From Nocardioides hwasunensis (GTDB taxonomy: Bacteria > Actinomycetota > Actinomycetes > Propionibacteriales > Nocardioidaceae), in contig NZ_JACXYY010000002.1 in assembly GCF_014779665.1 (NCBI RefSeq), positions 434,001 through 498,000 on the forward strand: a DNA stretch of 64,000 bases, given 5' to 3'. The notes under the pieces were generated by a model. It was not told where the DNA came from and did no database searches. It was given only the letters and a program-made list of their open reading frames with translations. Of this stretch, positions 32,815 to 40,531 are shown piece by piece. The position numbers and the translations under genes are program-made. Every line of letters begins with the position of its first letter. Positions within the stretch are counted from its first letter, which is position 1.

Positions 32815-33626
32815 GGGTCCTCCTGCGTGAGTACGTCGACGGGGCGGGCGGCGTCGGTGCGGTCCGCCAGCACGATGGGGTCGCCGGTGCGCGGGTGGGC
32901 GACCACCTCGACGGGGTGGCGGTAGACGCGGGTGAGCACCGCGGCGTCGAGCACCTCTCGTGGGCTGCCGCTGGCGGCGACCCGGCCCTCCTCGAGCAGC
33001 ACCATCCGGTCGGCGTGCGCCGCGGCGAGGGTGAGGTCGTGGAGGACGACCAGCACGGCCGCCCCGGCGAGCGCACGCTGGCGCGCGGTCGCCAGCAGCG
33101 TCTCCTGGTGGCCGATGTCGAGCGCGGCGGTGGGCTCGTCGAGCATCAGGATCCCGGTCTGCTGGGCCAGGACGCGGGCGAAGGACGCCCGTCCCTTCTC
33201 GCCGCCGGAGAGGGAGCCGAAGGCGCGTCCGGCGAGGTGCTCGACCTCGGTGGTCTGCATCGCGGCGGCCACCTCGAGGTCGTCGAGGTCCTCCTCGGGG
33301 CGCCCGCGCCATGGAGCGCGTCCCATCTCCACGACGTCGCGCACCGGGAACGGGAAGGAGATCCGCTGCTCCTGGGTCAGCACCGCCCGTTCGCGCGCGA
33401 GCGCCTGGAGGCGCCAGTCGCCCAGCGGCCTGCCGTGGACGGTGACGCTGCCCGACTCGGGCGTGAGGTCGCCGGCGACGACGGCGAGCAGGGTCGACTT
33501 GCCGGTGCCGTTGGGGCCGACGAGGGCCAGCACCTCGCCGGCGTGGAGGTCGAGGTCGACGCCGTCGAGCACCCGGTGGGTGCCGAACGAGACCGTGACC
33601 CCACGCACCTGTGCGACCGCAGCCAT
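32808..33626 (-). CDS. hmuV: Haem ABC transporter ATPase
   Basis: A 272-residue cytoplasmic ATPase of the siderophore/haem importer class. Walker A is GPNGTGKST (38-46), Q-loop TQEQRISFPFPVRDVVEMGRAPW, signature SLSGGEKGRASFARVL, Walker B ILMLDEPTAALD and switch histidine VVLHD. RVYRHPVEVVAHPRTGDPIV is the HmuV-type tail. The start overlaps the permease stop (CATCA on the plus strand), and its own end overlaps the next gene. It energises haem import through HmuU. Confidence 0.94.
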   Translation of the reverse strand: MAAVAQVRGVTVSFGTHRVLDGVDLDLHAGEVLALVGPNGTGKSTLLAVVAGDLTPESGSVTVHGRPLGDWRLQALARERAVLTQEQRISFPFPVRDVVEMGRAPWRGRPEEDLDDLEVAAAMQTTEVEHLAGRAFGSLSGGEKGRASFARVLAQQTGILMLDEPTAALDIGHQETLLATARQRALAGAAVLVVLHDLTLAAAHADRMVLLEEGRVAASGSPREVLDAAVLTRVYRHPVEVVAHPRTGDPIVLADRTDAARPVDVLTQEDPC

Positions 33627-34771
33627 CAGGACCAGCCCCCGGACGTACGACGGGTGCGCCAGAGCAGCCAGAAGAAGAACGGCCCGCCGACGAGCGAGGT
33701 GAGCATGCCGAGCGGCAGGTCGGAGTAGGCGACGAGGGTGCGCGCGGCGAGGTCGGCGACGACGAGCACCAGGCTGCCGGCGAGCAGGCAGGCCGGCAGG
33801 ACCAGCCGGTGTCCCGGACCGGTGACCATGCGCACGAGGTGCGGGACGACCAGGCCGACGAAGGCGACGATCCCGCAGAACGACACCGCGGCGGCGGTCA
33901 GCAGCGCCACCACGACGATCAGCCCGATCCGCAGCCGCTCGACATGTACGCCGAGGTGGCGGGCGGGGCGCTCGCCGAGGGCCAGCAGGTCGAGGCTGCG
34001 GGCGCTGGCGAGCGCGAGGACGATGCCGGCGACGGCGAACGGTGCGACCACCGCGACGTAGGGCCAGCGGCTGCCGTTGAGGCTGCCGAGCTGCCAGAAG
34101 ACGATCTGCTCCCGGGCCTGGGTGTCGCCGAGGAACATCAGGAGCGCGAGGAGCGCGCCGGCGACCGCGTTGACCGCGATCCCGGTCAGCACGAGCGTGA
34201 CGACCTCCGTGCGGCCGCCCGAGCGGGCCAGGGCGTAGACGAGCAGTGTCGTGGTCAGGCCCCCGACGAAGGCGGCGACCGCGACGGTCCAGTCGCCGGC
34301 GAAGGTGAGGCCGAAGACGATCACGGTCGCCGCGGCCACGGCCGCGCCGGAGGAGACGCCGACGATGCTGGGCTCGGCGAGCGGGTTGCCGAAGACGCCC
34401 TGCATGAGCGCGCCTGCGACCGCGAGGGCCGCGCCGACGAGCGCGGCCATCGCGACGCGGGGGAAGCGGACGGTCCAGAGCGTGTCGTCACCGCGTGGGT
34501 GGGCGGGCATCGGCAGCCAGTCGAGGCCGAGCCGGTGCAGGACCGAGCCCAAGACCTCGTCGGCCGGGATCGGGAGCTGTCCCGATCCGGCCGACACGAG
34601 GAGCGCCACGACCAGGCCGACCGCGAGCATCGTGAAGAAGGCGGTGAGGCCGACCGAGCGCGCACGCCCGCCCCGTGCGACCTGGCGGGGCGCGGCCTCG
34701 GACGGTGCCGTCGTACGGGCCGGTCTCGGCGCGTCCGCTGCCGCGGGTCGCGGCACCACCGGGGTCGTCAC
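33626..34771 (-). CDS. hmuU: Haem ABC transporter permease
   Basis: A 381-residue FecCD-family permease with an N-terminal cytoplasmic extension of about 50 residues rich in Ala, Pro and Arg, then ten hydrophobic helices. Recognisable family parts are VRFPRVAMAALVGAALAVAGALMQGVFGNPLAEPSIVGVSSGAA, TEVVTLVLTGIAVNAVAGALLALLMFLGD, and FCGIVAFVGLVVPHLVRMVTGPGHR. The last is the conserved GxxxFxGLxxPHxxR contact with the ATPase. The GTG at 34771 overlaps the hmuT stop (GTGA). Confidence 0.93.
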   Translation of the reverse strand: MTTPVVPRPAAADAPRPARTTAPSEAAPRQVARGGRARSVGLTAFFTMLAVGLVVALLVSAGSGQLPIPADEVLGSVLHRLGLDWLPMPAHPRGDDTLWTVRFPRVAMAALVGAALAVAGALMQGVFGNPLAEPSIVGVSSGAAVAAATVIVFGLTFAGDWTVAVAAFVGGLTTTLLVYALARSGGRTEVVTLVLTGIAVNAVAGALLALLMFLGDTQAREQIVFWQLGSLNGSRWPYVAVVAPFAVAGIVLALASARSLDLLALGERPARHLGVHVERLRIGLIVVVALLTAAAVSFCGIVAFVGLVVPHLVRMVTGPGHRLVLPACLLAGSLVLVVADLAARTLVAYSDLPLGMLTSLVGGPFFFWLLWRTRRTSGGWS

Positions 34772-35898
34772 AGCGCGTCCGGGGCGTAGAGCGCGACGGC
34801 CAGCGCGTTGAGGACGTCGGCGGTGCGCGGGCCGTAGCTGAGGATCTGGTCGTCGTTCATCGCCACGATCCGCTCGTGCTCGCCGGCCGGGGTCTGGGCG
34901 AGCGCGGGAAAGCGCTCGAGCAGGCCGTCGACGCCGCCGACGGACTCCAGGCCCTTGCTCATCATCAGCACCACGTCGGGCTGGGCGGAGATCAGGCCCT
35001 CGTCGGTGAGCGGGCGCATGCCCTTCCAGCCGATCTCCGAGCTCACGTCGTAGCCACCGACGGCCTCGATGAGGGAGTCCGCGCCGGAGTCCTGGCCGAA
35101 CATGTAGTAGACGCCCGAGGTGCCGCGGACGTAGAGGAAGACCGTGCGCAGGCGCTGGTTGAGGTCCTTCGGCGTGACCCGGGCGATCGACTCCTCCATC
35201 GCGTCGGCCTCGTCGGCGATCCGCCGGCCGAGCTGCTTGCCCTCGCCCGGTACGCCGAGCGCGTCGGCGACCTGGCGGGTGAGGGAGGCGAGGTTGTCCA
35301 GGCCGCGGTGGGAGTCGGTGACCACGACCGGGATGCCGGCGTCGCGGAGCTGGAGGACGACGTCCCACGGCCCGAGCGAGGTGTCGGTGAGCACGACGGT
35401 GGGATCGAGGGCGAGGATCGCCTCGGCGTTGAGCTCGTGACCGTTGCTGGTGACCAGCGGACGGTCGGCGATCGCGCCGAACTGGGAGGAGACGTCGCGG
35501 CCGACGACGCTCTCGCCGAGGCCGAGCTCGAAGACGGTCTGCGAGAGCGTGCCGTAGATGTCGAGCGCCAGGATGCGCGAGGTGTCCTCCACCGTGACGT
35601 CGGTGCCCTGGGCGTCGGTGACGGTCACCGGCAGCTCCGGGCGCGGGTCCGTGGCGATCGGGTCGATGTCGATGTCCGGCAGCGCGATGTCGACCACGCC
35701 GTCCCACGCGCGCGGGTCGCTCAGCGGCGTGACCTCCGAGACGTCGGGCACCTCGGCGGAGCCGGCACTCGCGGACGAGGACTGCGTGGCGAGCGGGGAG
35801 CACGCGCCGAGCAGGAGGACCGCTGCGGTGGCAGCGGCGAGCGGGGCGTACGTCGTACGCACACGACGTCGGCCGCGTGGACGGGAGAGGGAGGACAT
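34768..35898 (-). CDS. hmuT: Haem-binding lipoprotein of the ABC importer
   Basis: A 376-residue periplasmic-binding-protein-like lipoprotein. The lipobox is LLGACS, followed by a Ser/Ala-rich tether. The substrate-binding class III core includes RILALDIYGTLSQTVFELGLGESVVGRDVSSQFG and EAILALDPTVVLTDTSLGP. The long helix reads RQVADALGVPGEGKQLGRRIADEADAMEESIARV. YVRGTSGVYYMFGQDSGADSLIEAVGG and RIVAMNDDQILSYGPRTADVLNALAVAL complete it. AAAGG precedes ATG 35898. Two DtxR-type boxes lie just upstream, so iron-loaded DtxR/IdeR probably represses the whole operon. The operon runs hmuT-hmuU-hmuV-surface protein-HtaA-HtaA, perhaps to hmuO. Confidence 0.93.
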   Translation of the reverse strand: MSSLSRPRGRRRVRTTYAPLAAATAAVLLLGACSPLATQSSSASAGSAEVPDVSEVTPLSDPRAWDGVVDIALPDIDIDPIATDPRPELPVTVTDAQGTDVTVEDTSRILALDIYGTLSQTVFELGLGESVVGRDVSSQFGAIADRPLVTSNGHELNAEAILALDPTVVLTDTSLGPWDVVLQLRDAGIPVVVTDSHRGLDNLASLTRQVADALGVPGEGKQLGRRIADEADAMEESIARVTPKDLNQRLRTVFLYVRGTSGVYYMFGQDSGADSLIEAVGGYDVSSEIGWKGMRPLTDEGLISAQPDVVLMMSKGLESVGGVDGLLERFPALAQTPAGEHERIVAMNDDQILSYGPRTADVLNALAVALYAPDAL

Positions 35899-35905
35899 AA
35901 CGACC

Positions 35906-35924
35906 TTTGGTGAGGCTAACCTAA
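35906..35924. promoter_or_regulatory. DtxR/IdeR-type iron box, proximal
   Basis: On the gene strand the 19-mer is TTAGGTTAGCCTCACCAAA, 17 of 19 positions matching the DtxR/IdeR consensus TWAGGTTAGSCTAACCTWA. It ends 8 bp before the hmuT start, so a bound repressor would block initiation. Confidence 0.8.
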
Positions 35925-35925
35925 G

Positions 35926-35944
35926 TAAGCCAAGGCTAACCTCA
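35926..35944. promoter_or_regulatory. DtxR/IdeR-type iron box, distal
   Basis: On the gene strand TGAGGTTAGCCTTGGCTTA, 15 of 19 matching the same consensus. Its start is 20 bp from that of the proximal box, about two helical turns, so the two dimers would sit on the same face of the helix. Confidence 0.65.
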
Positions 35945-35991
35945 ATTCTGACTGGTCGACAATCCGTCCAAAGGCGGAGACGCCGCGTGCC

Positions 35992-36248
35992 ACACGTGTC
36001 CGAGACATCGCCTCTCGCTGGGGTCTGCCGGCCGCGCGGACCACACGTGTCCGAGAGGTTGCCCTCGGAACGGGACCTCAGGGGCGACTTCGCGGACACG
36101 TGTACGGCGGATGCTGGTGCGGGCGCTGGTGCTCCGACGCTGGGGACACGTGTCCGAGAAGTTGCCCCGGAAAGGGGACGCGCGGGGCGAGAGCTCGGAC
36201 ACGTGTGGGAGCGGAGGCGGGCGCGAGGGCGACACCGCGGACACGTGT
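35992..36248. repeat. Six-copy ACACGTGT palindrome array, about 51-bp period
   Basis: ACACGTGT occurs at 35992, 36043, 36096, 36146, 36199 and 36241. Start-to-start distances are 51, 53, 50, 53 and 42. Most copies extend to GGACACGTGTCC and are followed by CCGAG. The spacers following copies 2 and 4 are also related (both 45 bp, about 32 identical positions, beginning CCGAGA-GTTGCC). The array therefore looks like a duplicated two-palindrome unit of about 103 bp. The array lies between the hmuT iron boxes and the tpx terminator. No protein-like reading frame follows it. Function unknown: regular protein-binding sites or a REP-like repeat cluster are both possible. Confidence 0.85.
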
Positions 36249-36267
36249 CCGAGCTGGCCCCGAGATG

Positions 36268-36307
36268 CACGCAGGCCGCGACCCCCGGAGGGATCGCGGC
36301 CTGCGTG
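36268..36307 (-). terminator. Intrinsic hairpin after tpx
   Basis: Perfect 14-bp inverted repeat (CACGCAGGCCGCGA / TCGCGGCCTGCGTG) around a 12-nt loop. It begins 17 bp after the tpx stop codon on the minus strand. Confidence 0.8.
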
Positions 36308-36324
36308 GACGAGCGGGGAGGGCG

Positions 36325-36822
36325 TCAGCCCAGGGCAGCCACCGCTGCGTCGTAGTCGGGCTCCTGGCCGACGGCGTCGGTCAGCTGGGTGTGGAGCACG
36401 GTGCCGTCGGTGTCGAGGACGACGACCGCTCGGGCGAAGAGCTGGTCCCAGCCGCCGCCGTCGATCGCGATGCCGTAGTCCTGGCCGAAGGAGGAGCGGA
36501 AGGCCGATCCCACCAGGACGTCCTCGATGCCCTCGGCGCCGCAGAAGCGGGCCTGGGCGAAGGGGAGGTCGCGCGAGACGCAGACCACGGAGGTGTTCTC
36601 CAGGCTCGAGGCGAGCTCGTTGAACTTCTTGACGCTCGCCTGGCACACGCCGGTGTCGATGCTCGGGAAGATGTTGAGCACGACGCGCTTGCCGGCCAGG
36701 TCGGTGTCGGTGATCGCGCCGAACTTCGCGTCGACCAGGTCGAAGCCCGGTGCCTTGGAGCCGACCGCGGGCAGCTCGCCCACGGTGGAGATGGTGTTGT
36801 CGCCCAGTTGAGTGGTAGCCAT
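36325..36822 (-). CDS. tpx: Thiol peroxidase
   Basis: A 165-residue atypical 2-Cys peroxiredoxin that reduces hydroperoxides using thioredoxin. The peroxidatic cysteine is C60 in PSIDTGVC and the resolving cysteine C94 in RFCGAEG, as in other Tpx proteins. The length and the final QEPDYDAAVAAL are normal. TAGGTT lies 6 nt before the ATG, so the transcript is leaderless. It ends in a clear hairpin. Its position beside the haem operon may reflect protection against haem- and iron-driven peroxide stress, but no shared promoter is seen. Confidence 0.96.
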   Translation of the reverse strand: MATTQLGDNTISTVGELPAVGSKAPGFDLVDAKFGAITDTDLAGKRVVLNIFPSIDTGVCQASVKKFNELASSLENTSVVCVSRDLPFAQARFCGAEGIEDVLVGSAFRSSFGQDYGIAIDGGGWDQLFARAVVVLDTDGTVLHTQLTDAVGQEPDYDAAVAALG

Positions 36823-36828
36823 GCGCCC

Positions 36829-36834
36829 AACCTA
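36829..36834 (-). promoter_or_regulatory. -10 box, leaderless promoter of tpx
   Basis: TAGGTT on the minus strand, 6 nt before ATG 36822. Confidence 0.5.
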
Positions 36835-36865
36835 GTGGCAGCGCGCACGCGCCGGACCGCGGCCC

Positions 36866-36871
36866 TAGGGT
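36866..36871 (+). promoter_or_regulatory. -10 box, leaderless promoter of the DUF2252 gene
   Basis: TAGGGT followed by 6 nt and ATG 36878. The divergent tpx -10 lies 31 bp away. Confidence 0.5.
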
Positions 36872-36877
36872 GGCGAG

Positions 36878-38206
36878 ATGGCATCCGGCACTGCGTCCAC
36901 GGACCGTACGACCGTCATCATCGAGGTGCTGCGCGACGCGTTCGCCCCGCTGATGCGCGCCGATCCCGCGGCGTTCCGCGCGAAGTACCGCAAGATGGCG
37001 CGTGACCCGCACGCGTTCTACCGCGGTACCGCGTGCCTGTTCTACCGCGACGTCACCGCCGAGCCCGACGTGCACGACTGGGCACGGCACGGCGCCGAGC
37101 GGATCTGGATCCACGGCGACCTGCACGTCGAGAACTTCGGCACCTACCTCAACTCCGACGGCCGGCTGATCTTCGACGTCAACGACTTCGACGAGGCGTA
37201 CGTCGGTCGCTTCACCTGGGACCTCCAGCGGTTCGCCGCCAGTCTCGCCCTGCTCGCGTGGCAGAAGGCGCTGCCCGAGGACGCGATCCGCAAGCTGATC
37301 GGCCGCTACGTCCGCTCCTACCTCGCCCAGGTCAGCCACTACGTCGCGTCGGAGGACGACGAGGACTTCGCGATCCGGCTCGACAACGCCGACGGCCCGG
37401 TGCTGGGTGCGCTGGTCGTGGCGCGCGCGATGCACCGCTCCGACCTGCTCGACGGCATGACGACGCTGAAGGACGGACGACGGCGGTTCGCCGAGGACGC
37501 CACCACGCGCCGCCTCGCCCGTGCCGAGCGGACGCGCGTCGTGGCGGCGTTCCGCGCCTACCTCGACACCATCCCGGAGTCCAAGCGCTTCGACCGCGAC
37601 CTGTTCTACGAGCTGCGCGACGTCGTGGGGAAGTCCGGCTTCGGGATCGGCAGCGCCGGGCTGCCGGCCTACAACGTGCTGGTGGAGGGCTACAGCCAGG
37701 TGCTCGACAACGACGTGGTGCTCAGCATGAAGCAGGCCAACGTCCCGGCCGTGAGCCGGTTCGTCGACACCGCGGAGGTCGACGCCTACTTCGACCACGA
37801 GGGGCACCGCACGGTGGTCAGCCAGCGGGCGCTGCAGGTGCACACCGACCCGCTGCTCGGGCACACCGAGATCGACGGTGTCGGCTATGTGGTGTCCGAG
37901 GTCTCGCCCTACGAGGTCGACCTCGACTGGTCGGAGATCAACGAGCCCGACGACATGCGCTCGGTGGTCGACCTGCTCGGCCGGGCGACCGCGAAGATCC
38001 ACTGCGCCTCCGACGAGGACAGCCAGCAGGACCTCGTCGACTTCCAGGTCGAGGAGGCCATCGCGCGCTCGCTCGAGGGGCGCCGCAACGAGCTCGTGAC
38101 CTGGCTGTGCGACTGGGGCATCGCCTACGCCGAGCAGGTGCGCACCGACCACGCGCTCTTCGTCGACGCCTTCCGCGAGGGCCGGGTGGGCATCGCCGCA
38201 ACCTGA
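36878..38206 (+). CDS. DUF2252 family protein (kinase-like fold)
   Basis: A complete 442-residue DUF2252 protein. The core resembles an aminoglycoside-kinase-like fold: RIWIHGDLHVENFGTYLNSDG corresponds to the HGDLHxxN catalytic loop, and LIFDVNDFDEAYVGRFTWDLQRFAAS to the metal-binding D-F-D segment. FRAKYRKMARDPHAFYRGTACLFYRD is the standard start. The family is large in actinobacteria and without confirmed substrate; a phosphotransferase is the reasonable guess. It has its own leaderless promoter and no operon partner. Confidence 0.9.
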   Translation: MASGTASTDRTTVIIEVLRDAFAPLMRADPAAFRAKYRKMARDPHAFYRGTACLFYRDVTAEPDVHDWARHGAERIWIHGDLHVENFGTYLNSDGRLIFDVNDFDEAYVGRFTWDLQRFAASLALLAWQKALPEDAIRKLIGRYVRSYLAQVSHYVASEDDEDFAIRLDNADGPVLGALVVARAMHRSDLLDGMTTLKDGRRRFAEDATTRRLARAERTRVVAAFRAYLDTIPESKRFDRDLFYELRDVVGKSGFGIGSAGLPAYNVLVEGYSQVLDNDVVLSMKQANVPAVSRFVDTAEVDAYFDHEGHRTVVSQRALQVHTDPLLGHTEIDGVGYVVSEVSPYEVDLDWSEINEPDDMRSVVDLLGRATAKIHCASDEDSQQDLVDFQVEEAIARSLEGRRNELVTWLCDWGIAYAEQVRTDHALFVDAFREGRVGIAAT

Positions 38207-38229
38207 CCCCCGCGAAGGGGAGCAGGGGA

Positions 38230-39228
38230 TCAGTCGTCGATCGAGGCCATGTTGCCGTAGCGGTCGCCCTGGACGGCGTCGCGCGGGACGGCCCGCTCGA
38301 GGGCGGCGAGGTCGTCGGCGCTGAGGTCGACGTCGGCGGCGCCAACGTTCTCCTCGAGGTACTTCACGCGCTTGGTGCCGGGGATCGGGGCGACGTCCTC
38401 GCCCTGGGCGAGCACCCACGCCAGTGCGAGCTGGCCGGGCGTGCAGCCCTTGGTGGCGGCGAGCTCGCGCACCTGCTCGACGAGGGCCAGGTTGGCGTCG
38501 AGCGCCTCGCCCTGGAAGCGGGGGAAGTACTCCGAGCGACGACGGTCGGCCTCGCCGTCGGCGCCACTGCTGGCGCTGATGGCGCCGGTGAGCAGGCCGC
38601 GCCCGAGCGGGGAGTACGGCACCAGGCCGATGCCGAGCTCGCGGATCGTGGGCAGGATCTCGTCCTCGAGGTCGCGGGTGAAGAGCGAGTACTCCGTCTG
38701 GAGGGCGGTGATCGGGTGCACGGCGTGGGCCTTGCGGATGGTGGCCGCCGAGGCCTCGGACAGCCCGAGGTGGCGGACCTTGCCGGCCTCGACGAGCTCC
38801 TTCATCGCGCCGACGGTCTCCTCGATCGGGACGCCCTTGTCGACGCGGTGCTGGTAGTAGAGGTCGATGTGGTCGACGCCGAGGCGCTGGAGCGAGTCGT
38901 CGCAGGCCTTGCGGACGTAGTCGGGCGAGCCGTTGATCCCGACCATGGTGCCGTCGGGGAGGCGCTCGTTGCCGAACTTGGTGGCGAGCTGCACCTCGTC
39001 GCGGCGCCCGGAGATGGCCTTGCCGACCAGCTGCTCGTTGGTGAACGGGCCGTACATGTCGGCGGTGTCGAGGAACGTGACGCCGAGGTCGAGGGCACGG
39101 TGGATGGTGTCGGTGCCGCCCTGCTCGTCGGGCGTGCCGTAGAACTCCGACATCCCCATGCAGCCGAGGCCGAGCGAGCTGACGGTGAGGGACGAGGTGG
39201 TGCCGAGGGTGCGCTTCTGGATGGTCAT
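38230..39228 (-). CDS. Aldo/keto reductase
   Basis: A 332-residue NADPH-dependent (beta/alpha)8 oxidoreductase of the AKR13-like group. The catalytic tetrad is visible: Asp and Tyr in DTADMYG, Lys in LATKFG and His in YYQHRVD. The phosphate-binding end is [17 protein letters not shown]. Typical substrates are aldehydes and methylglyoxal-like compounds. ATG 39228 follows a CTGGAGGG ribosome site. A MerR-type promoter with 19-bp spacing lies just upstream and shares its dyad with the promoter of the merR gene, so aldehyde or electrophile stress probably induces it. Confidence 0.94.
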   Translation of the reverse strand: MTIQKRTLGTTSSLTVSSLGLGCMGMSEFYGTPDEQGGTDTIHRALDLGVTFLDTADMYGPFTNEQLVGKAISGRRDEVQLATKFGNERLPDGTMVGINGSPDYVRKACDDSLQRLGVDHIDLYYQHRVDKGVPIEETVGAMKELVEAGKVRHLGLSEASAATIRKAHAVHPITALQTEYSLFTRDLEDEILPTIRELGIGLVPYSPLGRGLLTGAISASSGADGEADRRRSEYFPRFQGEALDANLALVEQVRELAATKGCTPGQLALAWVLAQGEDVAPIPGTKRVKYLEENVGAADVDLSADDLAALERAVPRDAVQGDRYGNMASIDD

Positions 39229-39235
39229 GCCCTCC

Positions 39236-39266
39236 AGGGAACTCCTTGGAGTGCGCTCGAAGTCAA
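39236..39266 (-). promoter_or_regulatory. MerR-type promoter of the aldo/keto reductase gene
   Basis: TTGACT (-35) and TTCCCT (-10) with a 19-bp spacer. The spacer is filled by the dyad CTTCGAGCGCACTCCAAG (39245-39262). An overlong spacer with a dyad is the hallmark of MerR-activated promoters. Confidence 0.75.
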
Positions 39267-39274
39267 CCCCGGGC

Positions 39275-39649
39275 TCACGCGCTCTTGTCGAGCGTGTTCT
39301 CGTAGAGCGCGATCTTGTAGTCGATCGCGCGCAGGTGCGAGGTGACCTCGGCCAGCTGCCGCTCGACGAGCTCACGGTGGGCCAGCAGGAGCGCGAGGCG
39401 GTCCGCCTCGTTGCCGTCGCCGTCGCGGACCAGCGCGGCGTAGCGGCGTACGTCCCGGATGGGCATGCCGGTCGCGCGGAGCCGGGTCACCATCTCGATC
39501 CAGCGGAGGTCGGCGTCGGTGTAGCGACGGTGCCCCGACGAGGCGCGGTGGACCTCCCCGAGCAGCAGCCCGTCACGCTCGTAGTAGCGCAGGGTGTGGG
39601 CGGTGAGGCCGGTGCGCTCGGCCGCCTCGGCGATGCTCAGGCTGGTCAC
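39275..39649 (-). CDS. MerR family regulator
   Basis: A 124-residue MerR regulator. The winged helix is at residues 1-70: [27 protein letters not shown] and [38 protein letters not shown] coiled-coil dimerisation helix follows ([39 protein letters not shown]). No cysteines typical of metal sensors are present in the C-terminal part, which matches the aldehyde/electrophile-responsive NmlR/AdhR type. GTG 39649 is 6 nt after CACACT. Its own promoter and that of the adjacent aldo/keto reductase contain the same dyad, so it is probably autoregulated and activates the reductase. Confidence 0.92.
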   Translation of the reverse strand: MTSLSIAEAAERTGLTAHTLRYYERDGLLLGEVHRASSGHRRYTDADLRWIEMVTRLRATGMPIRDVRRYAALVRDGDGNEADRLALLLAHRELVERQLAEVTSHLRAIDYKIALYENTLDKSA

Positions 39650-39655
39650 CCGACC

Positions 39656-39686
39656 AGTGTGCGACCTGGAGTGCACTCCAAGTCAA
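39656..39686 (-). promoter_or_regulatory. MerR-type promoter of merR itself
   Basis: TTGACT, 19 bp, CACACT, then 6 nt to the GTG at 39649. The spacer holds CTTGGAGTGCACTCCAGG (39665-39682), nearly a perfect palindrome and similar to the dyad in the reductase promoter. Confidence 0.78.
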
Positions 39687-39709
39687 GGGTGGCCTCGGCC
39701 CCGTGCCGG

Positions 39710-40516
39710 TCAGCCCAGTGCGGGGCGCTGGAACTGGGCCGTCGCGAACGGGCCACCGACGAACTCCGCCTCGGCCTCGTCGTAGGGGCCCGGCTCGACG
39801 CGGTCGGCGTACGCCTCGGCGTCGTCCTGCGGCTCGTAGCCGAGCGCGCGCCCGGGCCCGAGGTCCCACCAGGCGCGGGTGTTGGCGCTGATGCCGTAGA
39901 GGACGGCGTAGCCGGGGGCGGGCGTGGTGAGCGCGGCCTCGACCATGCGGAGGCCGTCGCCGTGGGAGAGCCAGGTCGAGAGCCCGCGCACGCTGGTCGG
40001 CTCCTCCAGGAAGGAGCCGATCCGGCAGGAGACGACGTCGAGGCCGTGACGGTCCACGAAGAGCTGGAGGAGCGCCTCGGCAGCGACCTTCGCGACGCCG
40101 TAGTAGGTGTCGGCGCGGGGGAGCGCGCCCACGGTGAGCTCGCCGTCGGCACGCGGGGTACGGCCGACCGCGTGGTTGGAGGAGGCGTAGACCAGCCGTG
40201 GCACGTCGTGGGCCACCATCGCGTCGAGCAGCGCCGCGGTCGTGATCACGTGGGAGGTCAGCTCGTCGGGGAGCGAGACCTCCTCGGGCACGCCGGCCAG
40301 GTGCACGACCGCGTCGAGCCTGCCCCCGGTCGACAGGGCGGCGAAGACCGCCGCCACCGCGTCGGCGTCGGCGCAGTCGGCCTCGTGCCAGGCGAACGTC
40401 GCCCCCTCGGGTGCGGGGACCAGGTCGAGGCCGACGACCTCGTGGCCGAGCTCGATGAGCCCGACCGTGATCACCCGGCCGAGGCTGCCGGCGGCACCGG
40501 AGACGAGGACGCGCAC
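39710..40516 (-). CDS. NAD-dependent epimerase/dehydrogenase (uronate dehydrogenase-like)
   Basis: A 268-residue extended short-chain dehydrogenase. The NAD-binding motif is VSGAAGSLGR, the catalytic serine region LVYASSNHAVG, and the Tyr-Lys pair YYGVAK. ASSNHAVG and YYGVAK together are typical of uronate (galacturonate/glucuronate) dehydrogenases and related sugar epimerases. GTG 40516 lies 15 bp after the purine nucleoside phosphorylase stop, with a GGGGGA site, so the two are probably cotranscribed. The substrate remains uncertain. Confidence 0.82.
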   Translation of the reverse strand: MRVLVSGAAGSLGRVITVGLIELGHEVVGLDLVPAPEGATFAWHEADCADADAVAAVFAALSTGGRLDAVVHLAGVPEEVSLPDELTSHVITTAALLDAMVAHDVPRLVYASSNHAVGRTPRADGELTVGALPRADTYYGVAKVAAEALLQLFVDRHGLDVVSCRIGSFLEEPTSVRGLSTWLSHGDGLRMVEAALTTPAPGYAVLYGISANTRAWWDLGPGRALGYEPQDDAEAYADRVEPGPYDEAEAEFVGGPFATAQFQRPALG

Positions 40517-40531
40517 GTCAGGTCCCCCGAC

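Noticed and set aside
35992..36248. CRISPR array
   Set aside because: The repeat core is only 8-12 bp and palindromic, spacers are related to each other, and no cas gene is present.
35942..36325. Minus-strand frames through the palindrome array with repeated SDTC and GHVS peptides
   Set aside because: The peptides come from the palindromes read in different frames; frame changes with each copy and there is no start or ribosome site.
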